A DNA stretch of 64,000 bases from Sphingopyxis sp. Root154 (lineage in GTDB: Bacteria; Pseudomonadota; Alphaproteobacteria; Sphingomonadales; Sphingomonadaceae): positions 1,160,911-1,224,910 of the forward strand of contig NZ_LMGI01000002.1 in assembly GCF_001427105.1 (NCBI RefSeq), read 5' to 3'. Within the stretch, counting starts at the first letter, position 1; every line of letters begins with the position of its first letter. The position numbers and the translations under genes are program-made. Below the pieces are notes generated by a model. That model did no database searches. It was not told where the DNA came from and saw only the letters and a program-made list of their open reading frames with translations. Positions 33,317 through 40,934 of this stretch are shown here, one piece after another.

Positions 33317-33858
33317 TGCCCGCCCCCCAGCGTCAGCCGCCGCCACGGCTGCCACAGCAACGCGATCGCCGCCGGCGGGGCCGCGCCCGCGCCGTCGCGC
33401 GCCTCATGCAGATGCTGCGTCATGCGGACGATGCCCTGACGGATCGCTTCGGGAATCCCGTTCGCCTCCTCGGCGATCCCCGCGCGAAAGGCGACGCGCA
33501 CCCGCGCCGCGCCGCGCGGGTCTTCCAATGTCACCCGTGCGGTGCCGTCGCGGCCGATCGACACGAGGTAATCGCCGTCGCCCAGCGCCGCCTCCCCGCC
33601 GCCGGGCAGCAACAAAGTCACGCCATCGATTCCGACAACGGGTCGCGCGCCGGGGTGAATCACTCCGTTTTTCAACGGCAAAACCTCCTCAGCCGCGCGA
33701 ATGACCAGCCACTGCCCGATAAAGGCCTCGCAGATATTGGTCGCCGCGCGGACAAGCCCCGCGACCACGGCATCGTCGATCGTCGCCCCCAGCCGCAACC
33801 AGCCGCGCGCTTCGTTCAGGCTCACCGGGGGATCGCCCGGCACCACACTTTCCGCCAT
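33313..33858 (-). CDS. GTA head-tail adaptor (g6-like, phiE125 gp8 type)
   Basis: A 181-residue protein. The start MAESVVPGDPPVSLNEARGW and LRLGATIDDAVVAGLVRAAT, then ICEAFIGQWLVIRAAEEVLP are typical of the phiE125 gp8/HK97 gp6-type adaptor that binds beneath the portal. ATG 33858 is preferred over GTG 33861; both overlap the preceding stop (TGATG). The end couples to the DUF3168 gene. Confidence 0.88.
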   Translation of the reverse strand: MAESVVPGDPPVSLNEARGWLRLGATIDDAVVAGLVRAATNICEAFIGQWLVIRAAEEVLPLKNGVIHPGARPVVGIDGVTLLLPGGGEAALGDGDYLVSIGRDGTARVTLEDPRGAARVRVAFRAGIAEEANGIPEAIRQGIVRMTQHLHEARDGAGAAPPAAIALLWQPWRRLTLGGGQ

Positions 33859-34139
33859 CACCGTTCCTCCACCCGCACGGTCATCGATCGCTCGTCGATC
33901 TGCCCGTCGCTCAGCGTCACACGGTTAGTGACGTGATAGACATGGCCGGCGATCCCGCCCGCCAGCGTCGCGGTCGTCCGGGTCAGGTCGTGCGCGGCGG
34001 CCGCCACAGCCACGCCGCCATCCTCGTCCGGCACAACCAGCCATGCGCTCGCCAGCACCGCCTGCCCATCGACATAGGCCGCACCCCAGTCGAACTCATA
34101 ATCGATCCGTGATCCCGGGTCCTTCACCATCATCGTCAT
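33858..34139 (-). CDS. Small phage-type beta protein before the adaptor gene
   Basis: A 93-residue protein with a perfect ribosome site (AAAGGAG) before ATG 34139. The sequence is rich in beta-forming stretches (AYVDGQAVLASAWLVVPDED, AAHDLTRTTATLAGGIAGHV, VTLSDGQIDERSMTVRVEER) and looks like an Ig/fibronectin-like decoration fold. Such small genes sit between fibre and adaptor genes in related phage clusters. The function is unknown: it could be a head decoration or fibre-anchoring protein. Its stop is coupled to the adaptor start. Confidence 0.75.
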   Translation of the reverse strand: MTMMVKDPGSRIDYEFDWGAAYVDGQAVLASAWLVVPDEDGGVAVAAAAHDLTRTTATLAGGIAGHVYHVTNRVTLSDGQIDERSMTVRVEER

Positions 34140-34155
34140 GGCCGCTCCTTTCTGG

Positions 34156-34311
34156 TCAGGGCTTGCGAACCGCCACACGGCGGCGGGTTTCAGGCGCCAC
34201 CGGGGCGGTCGTCTGGGCTGCTGCGGGTTCGGGACCGCCCCATTCGCTGGGCAAGTCACGCCGCTGGGCGTCGCCGATGGCGCGCGACGCCAGCGCCGAA
34301 CCGGCGATCAC
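34156..34311 (-). CDS. Small protein coupled to the tail-fibre gene
   Basis: A 51-codon frame whose GTG start is inside the stop of the fibre gene (TCGTGA, a GTGA overlap of the kind used elsewhere in this cluster). The product (VIAGSALASRAIGDAQRRDL, then a Pro/Arg-rich end) is basic and probably unstructured. It ends 16 bases before the ATG of the next gene. I recognise no family; the coupled start and host-like codon third positions make it more likely coding than not. Confidence 0.5.
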   Translation of the reverse strand: MIAGSALASRAIGDAQRRDLPSEWGGPEPAAAQTTAPVAPETRRRVAVRKP

Positions 34312-35648
34312 GATGCCGTCTCCAGCGCCGCCAATCGCCGCTCCTGCGCCGCGATCAGGAACAGCGCCAGCTGGTCGGGCCGGATTCCGAAGCGGTCGTG
34401 CACCGCGCCCCCCTCATCCGCCCACGCGTCCCAGCACAGAAAGGCATAGGGCGTATCACCCGGCCGTCCGGCGGGACCCAGCGGTTCGATCAGGCCTTCG
34501 TCGGCCATGATCGTCCACGCCGCCTGCGCGCGGACGCCAAAATGCAGGCGCGCGCCATCCGGCCCCTTTTTCGCGATCGCATCGTTCCACTGGAAAAAGC
34601 CAAGCTCGGCGGCGATGCGCGATGCAGCCCGCAGTTCCGCGCCGCTCGCCGCGCTCCGCCAGGTCTTTTCGCGCGTGTCCGATGTGTTGATGGCGCCGGT
34701 GGCGGAAAAGATGACCGACCATCGATTGAAACCCACGCCCAGCGACTGCGCATTGTCGCCGCCGGGCCGCACAAAGGAGCCGTCGACGACCAGCAATGTC
34801 GTGTCGGCCGTCGCATCATAGACGGAAAAGCAGGACTGGCTGGCATTGTGGATGCCCGACACCAGGTCATAAACCCGCCCGCCGGCGGCGCTGTTGCGGA
34901 CACGCAGGCGCGCCATGATCTGGTCCGTGCCCGCGATCTCCAGCCGTGTCGCCGGATTGGCGGTGCCGATCCCGACAAGGCCGCCACTCGCGATCCGCAT
35001 CCGCTCCACCCCGCCGGTGGCAAGGCCGATGCTGTCGGGGGCGGGGCGGAACAGGCCGCAATCGCCGTCGTCGGCAAACCCGATCGCGGGGGCGGCAGCG
35101 GTGCCGTCCTGCGCCGCCAGCCCCCCGCTCAGCATGTGGCGCCCGCTCGCATTCCGATACGCCAGCGCCGTCAGCGGAATATTGACCCAGCCGCCGCCGC
35201 GCCGGACGGTCATCAGGTCGCCGTCGGCCGCCGTCGCCGCGCCGCCATGCGTCGTCGACAGCGGCTGCTTTGCATCCAGCGCACTCGCCAGCGCCGCGAC
35301 ATCGTCGCTCAGTCCCGCCGCGCCCGCATCGCTCGCGGCGAACCAGTCGGCGGCAACCGTCAGCGCGATCGTCTTGAGCCCCGCCGCGAAATCGACGCGC
35401 GCGCTACCGGCGGACGAGACGACCACCGCATCGCGTTGCAACCGGCCGGAGCCATCGATCCGGCCCGTCCCCACCTCCCATTGCTGGGGCTGCGCGATGC
35501 CCGCGACGGCATAATGGAAGGGCGTGCCCGGCGGCACCGCATCGACGAAACGGCGATGCCCGGGGACCGCGCCGGTCGGCGTCAGCGGTCCGCTGCCGCC
35601 GTCGTGACACGTCTCGCGCACCAGGTCGGCGAAAAATTGGGTCGGCAT
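34308..35648 (-). CDS. Tail-fibre/spike protein with S74-type chaperone end
   Basis: A 446-residue fibre-like protein. The N-terminus MPTQFFADLVRETCHDGGSG then GPLTPTGAVPGHRRFVDAVP looks like a fibre anchor. The middle is repetitive, with DDGDCGLFRPAPDSIGLATG and GGVERMRIASGGLVGIGTAN ending in NPATRLEIAGT, the usual lead-in to an intramolecular chaperone. The end has TSDTREKTWR (the SD.R.K motif of peptidase S74 autocleavage), AELGFFQWNDAIAKKG and HFGVRAQ. It likely forms a self-cleaving trimeric fibre. Its place, right after the capsid gene instead of at the tail end, is unusual. ATG 35648. Confidence 0.85.
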   Translation of the reverse strand: MPTQFFADLVRETCHDGGSGPLTPTGAVPGHRRFVDAVPPGTPFHYAVAGIAQPQQWEVGTGRIDGSGRLQRDAVVVSSAGSARVDFAAGLKTIALTVAADWFAASDAGAAGLSDDVAALASALDAKQPLSTTHGGAATAADGDLMTVRRGGGWVNIPLTALAYRNASGRHMLSGGLAAQDGTAAAPAIGFADDGDCGLFRPAPDSIGLATGGVERMRIASGGLVGIGTANPATRLEIAGTDQIMARLRVRNSAAGGRVYDLVSGIHNASQSCFSVYDATADTTLLVVDGSFVRPGGDNAQSLGVGFNRWSVIFSATGAINTSDTREKTWRSAASGAELRAASRIAAELGFFQWNDAIAKKGPDGARLHFGVRAQAAWTIMADEGLIEPLGPAGRPGDTPYAFLCWDAWADEGGAVHDRFGIRPDQLALFLIAAQERRLAALETAS

Positions 35649-35746
35649 GGCGGGGCCATCCTTCTCTTGATGTCATGGGAGAATTGACGCCCGGCGACCC
35701 CCGAAAGGGATAGGGGCCGGCCGGGCGCCCATCGCGCGCCCGCAGA

Positions 35747-36889
35747 TCAGCTGGCGGCGAATTTCATCAGCTTGATGGCCTGCGAATCGATGACCGCCCC
35801 GCCGACCCGCTTGGTCGCATAGAAATGCACGAAGGGTTTGTTGCTGAACGGATCGCGCAGGATGCGCGTCTCGCCGCGGTCGGCGACCAGATACCCGGCG
35901 CGGAAATTGCCGAACGCGATCGACAGGCTGTTCGCGCCGACGTCGGGCATATCCTCGGCCTCGACCACCGGATAACCCAGCAAGGTCGCCGCCTGCCCCT
36001 CGACCATCCCCGGCTGCCAGATAAAGGCTCCGTCGGTGGTCTTGAACTTGCGGATGCGGCTCAGCGTATCCGAATTCATCACCCAGCTCGCACCCTGCCG
36101 GTACGGCGCCTTCAGCGAATGGACCAGCTCGACCAGCTTGTCCTGCGGGTTCGACGCCGGGAACGCGCCCGCGGTGCCCGTCGCCAGATGCTGGAGCGTC
36201 CCGAACGCCCGCACGCTGTCGATCTCGTTCGTCGTCGTATAGGTCAGGAAACCCTTCGGCCGGTTCGTCCCGTTGCCATTGACGAACGCGCTGCCCTCGG
36301 CGACCGCGAACTCGCGGCCGAGCTGCTCGGCCAGCCAGTCCTCGACGTTGAACATCGCATCGTCGAGCATCGCCTGGCTCGCCGCCGGATTGGCGTAGAG
36401 CTCGCCCGACGGCGGCGCGATCTCGGCAAAGCTGCGCGTCGCGGTCTCGGGGCGCGCCGCGGTCTCGCCGACCCAGCCCGCGCCCATCGACCCCGTCGCG
36501 ATCAGCTTGCGATAGCCGCTCGTCCCCGTCTGCACGACCGTCGCGATCGACCGGATCGGCGACAGCGACTTCAGCGTCGCCGCAATGCTGCCATCGATCT
36601 CGCGCGGCACCGCAAAGCCGCCCTCGCCGCCCGACGCGCCCGACAGGCTCTTCATCTCGACCCCGGCGTCGATCCCGCGCCGCAGATAGCGCTCGACAAA
36701 GACACCCAGCGCCGGATCGGCCGCCTTCGCTCCGTCGAGCGGCAGCCGCGACGCCGCCACCGTCTGCGCATCGACCTGTGCCTTCAGCGCCGCCATCGAT
36801 GCCTTCAAATCATCGACCGCCTCGGCCGCCAGCACCGCGTCGAACGCCCCATCGAGCGCATCCGCCTTCACTTCGATCTCCATATCCAT
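35747..36889 (-). CDS. GTA major capsid protein, HK97 fold (g5-like)
   Basis: A 380-residue HK97-type capsid. The N-terminal ~85 residues are a helical scaffold-like delta domain (AVDDLKASMAALKAQVDAQT), removed by the protease; the mature part begins near SGASGGEGGFAVPREIDG. The core has SYRKLI-like strands (GTSGYRKLIATGSMGAGWVG), EVEDWLAEQLGREFAVAEGS and the conserved C-terminal FGNFRAGYLVADRGETRILR then DPFSNKPFVHFYATKRVGG. ATG 36889 has AAGGAGT eight bases away. It follows the protease gene by 5 bases. The cleavage site is inferred from the HK97 family. Confidence 0.93.
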   Translation of the reverse strand: MDMEIEVKADALDGAFDAVLAAEAVDDLKASMAALKAQVDAQTVAASRLPLDGAKAADPALGVFVERYLRRGIDAGVEMKSLSGASGGEGGFAVPREIDGSIAATLKSLSPIRSIATVVQTGTSGYRKLIATGSMGAGWVGETAARPETATRSFAEIAPPSGELYANPAASQAMLDDAMFNVEDWLAEQLGREFAVAEGSAFVNGNGTNRPKGFLTYTTTNEIDSVRAFGTLQHLATGTAGAFPASNPQDKLVELVHSLKAPYRQGASWVMNSDTLSRIRKFKTTDGAFIWQPGMVEGQAATLLGYPVVEAEDMPDVGANSLSIAFGNFRAGYLVADRGETRILRDPFSNKPFVHFYATKRVGGAVIDSQAIKLMKFAAS

Positions 36890-36894
36890 GCCCG

Positions 36895-37374
36895 TCACTC
36901 CTTCTGAAAATCCACCGCGGCACCATTCGGTGCCGCACGCACATCGACCGCAATCACCCGCGCCAGCGGCTGCATCGGCGCCGCGACCAGACTCACCTCC
37001 CCCAGGTCGAGCCCCAGCAGCTCGCGCGGGCCATTCCCGCGCGAAGCCGTCACCCGATACCCAAAGGACAATCCCGTCAGCGCCCCGCGCGCGACCAGCG
37101 CCGCCGCCGTCGGATGCGTCACCCGCGCCACCACGCGCAGTCCGCGCGCATCCTCGGCCAATGCCTCGATCATCCCGATCACGGCCTCCGGCCGATGCTG
37201 CCAAAGCAAGGGCACCCCGCGCCGCTCGCGCAAACTCGCAGCAAAAGCCCCCGCCCGCACCACATCACCCCCGCGATCGACGCGGTCGAACACCGAAGCA
37301 TAGCCCGCGAACCGCAAGTCCCCCTCCCGCTTGCGGGAGGGGCAAGGGGAGGGCATATCAGCAACCGCCCTCAC
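36895..37374 (-). CDS. GTA prohead protease, HK97 type (g4-like)
   Basis: About 159 residues. The family core FAGYASVFDRVDRGGDVVRAG then AFAASLRERRG, with catalytic His (PLLWQHRPEAVIG), Ser (LTGLSFGYRV) and Glu region (LDLGEVSLVAAP), cuts the capsid scaffold. GTG 37374 overlaps the stop of the DUF6127 gene (GTGA), matching neighbouring junctions; ATG 37356 is the alternative. Codons 7-19 lie in a repeat element (37319-37350), so the early sequence (MPSPCPSRKREGD) is repeat-encoded. This N-terminus would not be conserved in relatives. The active site is intact. Confidence 0.87.
   Translation of the reverse strand: MRAVADMPSPCPSRKREGDLRFAGYASVFDRVDRGGDVVRAGAFAASLRERRGVPLLWQHRPEAVIGMIEALAEDARGLRVVARVTHPTAAALVARGALTGLSFGYRVTASRGNGPRELLGLDLGEVSLVAAPMQPLARVIAVDVRAAPNGAAVDFQKE
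37319..37350. repeat. Dispersed GC-rich repeat, copy B (in protease gene)
   Basis: Half-length copy: CCCCCTCCCGCTTGCGGGAG then GGGCAAGGGG. It lies inside the 5' coding part of the prohead protease gene and keeps the frame open. Confidence 0.75.
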
Positions 37375-37679
37375 CGCAGCAACCCCGGCAGCCCCAGCTT
37401 CATCGCGAGGCCCACGACCAGCAGCGCCAGCCCGCACCGCACCGCCCAGTCGACCGCCGCCTTCCACGCGCTCGTCTTCGCATCGCGCCACGCACCGAGC
37501 AGCTGCCGCAGATCGACCATGTCGTCGCGCGCCGCCTCGTCCGCGAGCCCCAGCCGCGCCAGCGCCCGCCGCGCGCCCAGCTCGCTCGCCTCCTCGACCA
37601 CCGCGCGCAGCAGCGCAGCGTCAGGCGCATGCGTCCCCGCCAGCGCGATCAGCCGCGCCAGCGCTTCTTCCTCATCCAT
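37371..37679 (-). CDS. DUF6127 protein, GTA g3.5 position
   Basis: A 102-residue protein between portal and protease. It opens MDEEEALARLIALAGTHAPD, is helical through VVEEASELGARRALARLGLA and DDMVDLRQLLGAWRDAKTSA, and ends with a membrane helix (VRCGLALLVVGLAMKLGLP). The family is associated with GTA clusters; its role is unknown, perhaps anchoring early head assembly at the membrane. ATG 37679 has GTGAGGA at eight bases. It is preceded by another repeat copy. Confidence 0.82.
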   Translation of the reverse strand: MDEEEALARLIALAGTHAPDAALLRAVVEEASELGARRALARLGLADEAARDDMVDLRQLLGAWRDAKTSAWKAAVDWAVRCGLALLVVGLAMKLGLPGLLR

Positions 37680-37707
37680 GTCGATGTCCTCACTAAAATC
37701 CCTCCCC

Positions 37708-37772
37708 CTTCGACGGGGGAGGGTTGCGCAGCCTTGGCACCTTGCTGCCCAGGCGAAGCTGGGAGAGGGTGT
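37708..37772. repeat. Dispersed GC-rich repeat, copy C (portal/DUF6127 gap)
   Basis: Same design as copies A and D: a palindromic head CCCTCCCCCTTCGACGGGGG, then GCAGCCTTGGCACCTTGCTG, and a purine-rich end GGGAGAGGGT. It fills most of the 110 bases between portal and DUF6127 genes. Confidence 0.75.
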
Positions 37773-37789
37773 CTCGCCGCTGGCGAGCG

Positions 37790-38896
37790 CTAACCCATCC
37801 CCAACAGCGCCTTCTTCTCGTCCGCCGTCAGCCAGTCCGCCGCCGACACCTCGCGCCACAGCGCCATCCGGTCCTCGGCCAGCGCCGGCACCTTGTCCAA
37901 ATCCACGCGCAGCTCGGCGCCCTCGAACCAGCCGCGCAATCCCTGCGAAACCGCCCCCAATATCTTCGCGCACAGCGGCAGCACCGTAAGCCGCCACAGC
38001 GCCCGGTTCGCCTCGCGATAATTGGCATAGGTCGCATCCCCCGGCAGCCCGAGCAGCATCGGCGGCACCCCGAACGCCATCGCAATCTCGCGCGCGCTCG
38101 AATCCTTGAGCGCCAGAAAATCCATCTCGGCGGGCGACAACGACAGCGCCTGCCACCTGAGGCCACCTTCCAGCAGCAACGGCCGCCCCGCATTCGCCCC
38201 GCCCGCGAAACTCTCGGCCAGCTCCTCGCGCAGCCGGTCGACCTGCTCCGCCGACAAGGGCATCCCCTTGTCGCCCGGATCATGCACCAGCGCCCCCGAA
38301 GGCCGCGCGGCATTCTCCAGCAACGCCGCATTCCACCGCGCCGCCGCATTATGCGCCGCGATCGCCCCCGAAGCCGCCCCCAGACACCCCGCGCCATAAT
38401 GATCGTCGAGCGGGTGCAGCGCCTTCACATGCACCACCTGGGGCCGCCCCGCGCCATCCTCGGCGGGCAGCAGCACCCCCGCGCCGCCCGCCTTGTAGCG
38501 ATAAGCCACCGGCCACCCCCGCGCATCGGCCTCGACCGTCACCCGCTCGGGCCGCAGCGCAAACAGCTCCGCCGGCGCCCCCGCGCCATCGGCCAATATC
38601 TGCACATAGCCATTGCCGTGCAGCAGCAATTGCGACGCCAAAGTCTCGACCAGCCCCTGCCCGCCCGACGTCGCAGCGACGAGCGCCGCCAGCACCGGAT
38701 CGCTCGCCACCAAGGGCGCCGATCCCGCCGCTTCGGCGACCAGCCGCACCGCCCGCTGCACGAAGGCGTTGGACAGATACCCCTCGCGCACCTGCGCCTC
38801 CCGGCTGAGCGGCGCCGGCGCCGACCAATTCCCATACACACGCGACAAAGCGGGCCGCGCAGGATGCTGCGCGGCCTTCCGGCCAAACCAGTTCAT
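37790..38896 (-). CDS. GTA portal protein (g3-like)
   Basis: A 368-residue HK97-type portal. Blocks: ALSRVYGNWSAPAPLSREAQ, FVQRAVRLVAEAAGSAPLVA, LLLHGNGYVQILADGAGAPA, then LFALRPERVTVEADARGWPV, and EIAMAFGVPPMLLGLPGDAT leading to YANYREANRALWR. These match the phage portal family from clip to wing to stem. It builds the dodecameric ring through which terminase packs DNA. ATG 38896. Confidence 0.93.
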   Translation of the reverse strand: MNWFGRKAAQHPARPALSRVYGNWSAPAPLSREAQVREGYLSNAFVQRAVRLVAEAAGSAPLVASDPVLAALVAATSGGQGLVETLASQLLLHGNGYVQILADGAGAPAELFALRPERVTVEADARGWPVAYRYKAGGAGVLLPAEDGAGRPQVVHVKALHPLDDHYGAGCLGAASGAIAAHNAAARWNAALLENAARPSGALVHDPGDKGMPLSAEQVDRLREELAESFAGGANAGRPLLLEGGLRWQALSLSPAEMDFLALKDSSAREIAMAFGVPPMLLGLPGDATYANYREANRALWRLTVLPLCAKILGAVSQGLRGWFEGAELRVDLDKVPALAEDRMALWREVSAADWLTADEKKALLGMG

Positions 38897-38985
38897 GATG
38901 ATCTCCTATCCGTCGCGCCGCAACGCCACGTTTCCAATTCCCGTTACCCAGGGCTTGACCCGGGGCCTGCCTCCCCCGACCTTTT

Positions 38986-39012
38986 CGTCATCCCGGACTT
39001 GATCCGGGATCC
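38986..39012. repeat. Palindromic repeat unit (CCCGGACTTGATCCGGG type)
   Basis: CGTCATCCCGGACTTGATCC then GGGATCC, a near-palindrome found in alternating copies at 54106-54331 and once at 56364. It sits between the portal gene and the DUF3592 gene. Confidence 0.8.
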
Positions 39013-39113
39013 AGCGCAGCGCCGAAGTCATGGGCCCCGGAACAGCTCGGGGATGATGATGGTGCTATATGGCCGCGCGCTCCGCCCGATTGCGAGTGTC
39101 GTCAGCAGTTGAT

Positions 39114-39590
39114 ATGTCCACGCACATGTCGCGCCGATCCTTTCGCAAGCTCCTTGGCGGATTGGGCGCTGTAGCTTTTCTGCTGATCCTCGTTGCGGTC
39201 CCGCTGGGCCTCATCTGGTACTTGGCTACAGCCGAACATGATCGCCGTGTCGCGGTGTTAAACGGCGGCATCAGCGCATCCGCCATTGTCACCGAATCTT
39301 CGCTCCTCGGCCGATCGTGCCGTTTCCGGTATCGCTTTTCGGCCGGCGGGGTTCAGTATGGGGGTGGCGAAGGCGGATGTCCGCTTGTGACCTCCCACCC
39401 CGTCGGCAGCTCATTGCAGGTTCGTTTCGATCCCGAAGACCCCGACAACTCGGTCGCGATCGGAGCGGACTTGTGGCCCGGCTGGTCTATTGTCCCGATC
39501 CTTGTCGGTCTCCCGATTCTCCTGTTGGCGGGCGTGGCGATTTACGCCGTTGTGCGGAATAGCTTTCGCAAAAGCCGACCTCGACGCTGA
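39114..39590 (+). CDS. DUF3592 membrane protein on the opposite strand in the GTA cluster
   Basis: About 158 residues with two membrane helices, at the start (LLGGLGAVAFLLILVAVPLG) and end (IVPILVGLPILLLAGVAIYA), bracketing a DUF3592-like extracytoplasmic domain (AVLNGGISASAIVTESSLLG, RCRFRYRFSAGGVQYGG, LQVRFDPEDPDNSVA). Two cysteines are present. Function unknown. It is read against terminase and portal, abutting the terminase stop. GC content is lower than the flanking GTA genes. The start is uncertain: ATG 39114 is chosen, but ATG 39069 and 39126 are in frame. Confidence 0.78.
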   Translation: MSTHMSRRSFRKLLGGLGAVAFLLILVAVPLGLIWYLATAEHDRRVAVLNGGISASAIVTESSLLGRSCRFRYRFSAGGVQYGGGEGGCPLVTSHPVGSSLQVRFDPEDPDNSVAIGADLWPGWSIVPILVGLPILLLAGVAIYAVVRNSFRKSRPRR

Positions 39591-40934
39591 TCAAACCCGC
39601 GTCACTCCCGGCGCCCGCCCCTTCCGCAGCCCCTCCAGCAAAGCCGCCAGCGCCCAAACGCACGCATCCGCCCGATCGGGCGACCGCCCCGGCCCCGCAT
39701 AGTCACCACCAACCTGCAACCCGCAAAGCTGGTCCTCCAGCGCCGCGAAAACCCCCGCATGCACTACCTGCCCACGCTCATACGCCAGCGCCACCGGCTC
39801 CGCCCTTCGCGCCTTGCCGACGCTCGCATGCACCGGCACCACCGGCAGCGAGCAATCGGCCTGCGCCAAAGTGCTCGCCACCATATCGCCGCCCATATTG
39901 CTCTCGGCCACGACCCGGTCGGCGCCCCAGCGTGCCGCCGCGCTCGCCACCGCCTGTGCCCACACATGCGGCGGCGGATTCTCGACACTCGCATCCTCGA
40001 CCACCGCCAGCCGCCCGTCGCGCAGCAACGCCGCGACCACGATCCCGCACGCATCGCCATGCGCCGTCGCCGGCGGGTCGACCCCGATCACGACGCGCGC
40101 CGGCTTACCGATGCTTTTCGCGCTCACCCGGCACCGCTCGATCTGCGCGCGCGTCCACAGCGCGCCCTCGACATCCTCCAGCATCTCGCCGTCGAGTTCC
40201 TGACGCCCCAGCCGCGTGCCGCCATAGGTTTCGAGCATCGCGCTCACGAAAAATTCAGGCAGCCAGGGATTCTCGCCCGTCTTGCCCAGCGTCTCCACCT
40301 TTCCCGGCGCCGCCAGCACCCGCTGCATCGCCGCATTGACGCGCGGCGTCGTCGTCACCACGACGCGCGGCCGTTCGCCGAGCCGCATCCCCATCATCAG
40401 ATTGTCCCACGCCGCCTCGCCGCGCCGCCATTTGGCGAGTTCGTCGCACCAGGCGAAATGATGTTCGGGTCCGCGCAATTCCTCGCCGGCCTCGGCCGAA
40501 TAGAGCGTTGCGACCGCCCCGCTCGAAAAGCGCAGCTCGCGCTTGCCCTTCATCCAGCGTACTTCCTCGCCATGGCGCGCGACCGCGCGCAGCCCGCTCG
40601 GCCCGTCGATCATCACGCGCTGCCCGTCGACCTGCGTCGCCGCGACCAGCGCGATGCGCGCATCGCCATTGGTCCGCGCGACCTCGCTCACCCATTCGGA
40701 CCCCGCGCGCGTCTTGCCAAAGCCGCGCCCGGCGCGGATCAGCCAGATACGCCAGTCGCCCGGCGGATCGCGCTGGCCGTCATTCTCGAACCCGAACCAG
40801 CGCGTCCTATATTCGGCGGCCTGCGCCTTGCTTAACCCGCGCAGCACCAGCCGCCGCCCCCGCTCGTCGAGCCGCAAAAACCGCCGCAGGATATCGTCCG
40901 ACTGCGCGCGCAGCGCAGCCACCTTCGGCGTCAT
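39591..40934 (-). CDS. GTA large terminase subunit (g2-like)
   Basis: A 447-residue TerL. The ATPase domain shows Walker A at about residues 67-75 (LIRAGRGFGKTRAGSEWV), Walker B with catalytic acid in HHFAWCDELAKW and the coupling motif VVTTTPRVN. The nuclease domain has VVIGVDPPATAHGDACGIVV with a metal-binding Asp, and a later acidic block SPDRADACVWALAAL. It packages DNA; in GTAs this happens headful on host DNA without a specific site. ATG 40934 overlaps the stop of the small subunit gene (ATGA). Confidence 0.93.
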   Translation of the reverse strand: MTPKVAALRAQSDDILRRFLRLDERGRRLVLRGLSKAQAAEYRTRWFGFENDGQRDPPGDWRIWLIRAGRGFGKTRAGSEWVSEVARTNGDARIALVAATQVDGQRVMIDGPSGLRAVARHGEEVRWMKGKRELRFSSGAVATLYSAEAGEELRGPEHHFAWCDELAKWRRGEAAWDNLMMGMRLGERPRVVVTTTPRVNAAMQRVLAAPGKVETLGKTGENPWLPEFFVSAMLETYGGTRLGRQELDGEMLEDVEGALWTRAQIERCRVSAKSIGKPARVVIGVDPPATAHGDACGIVVAALLRDGRLAVVEDASVENPPPHVWAQAVASAAARWGADRVVAESNMGGDMVASTLAQADCSLPVVPVHASVGKARRAEPVALAYERGQVVHAGVFAALEDQLCGLQVGGDYAGPGRSPDRADACVWALAALLEGLRKGRAPGVTRV

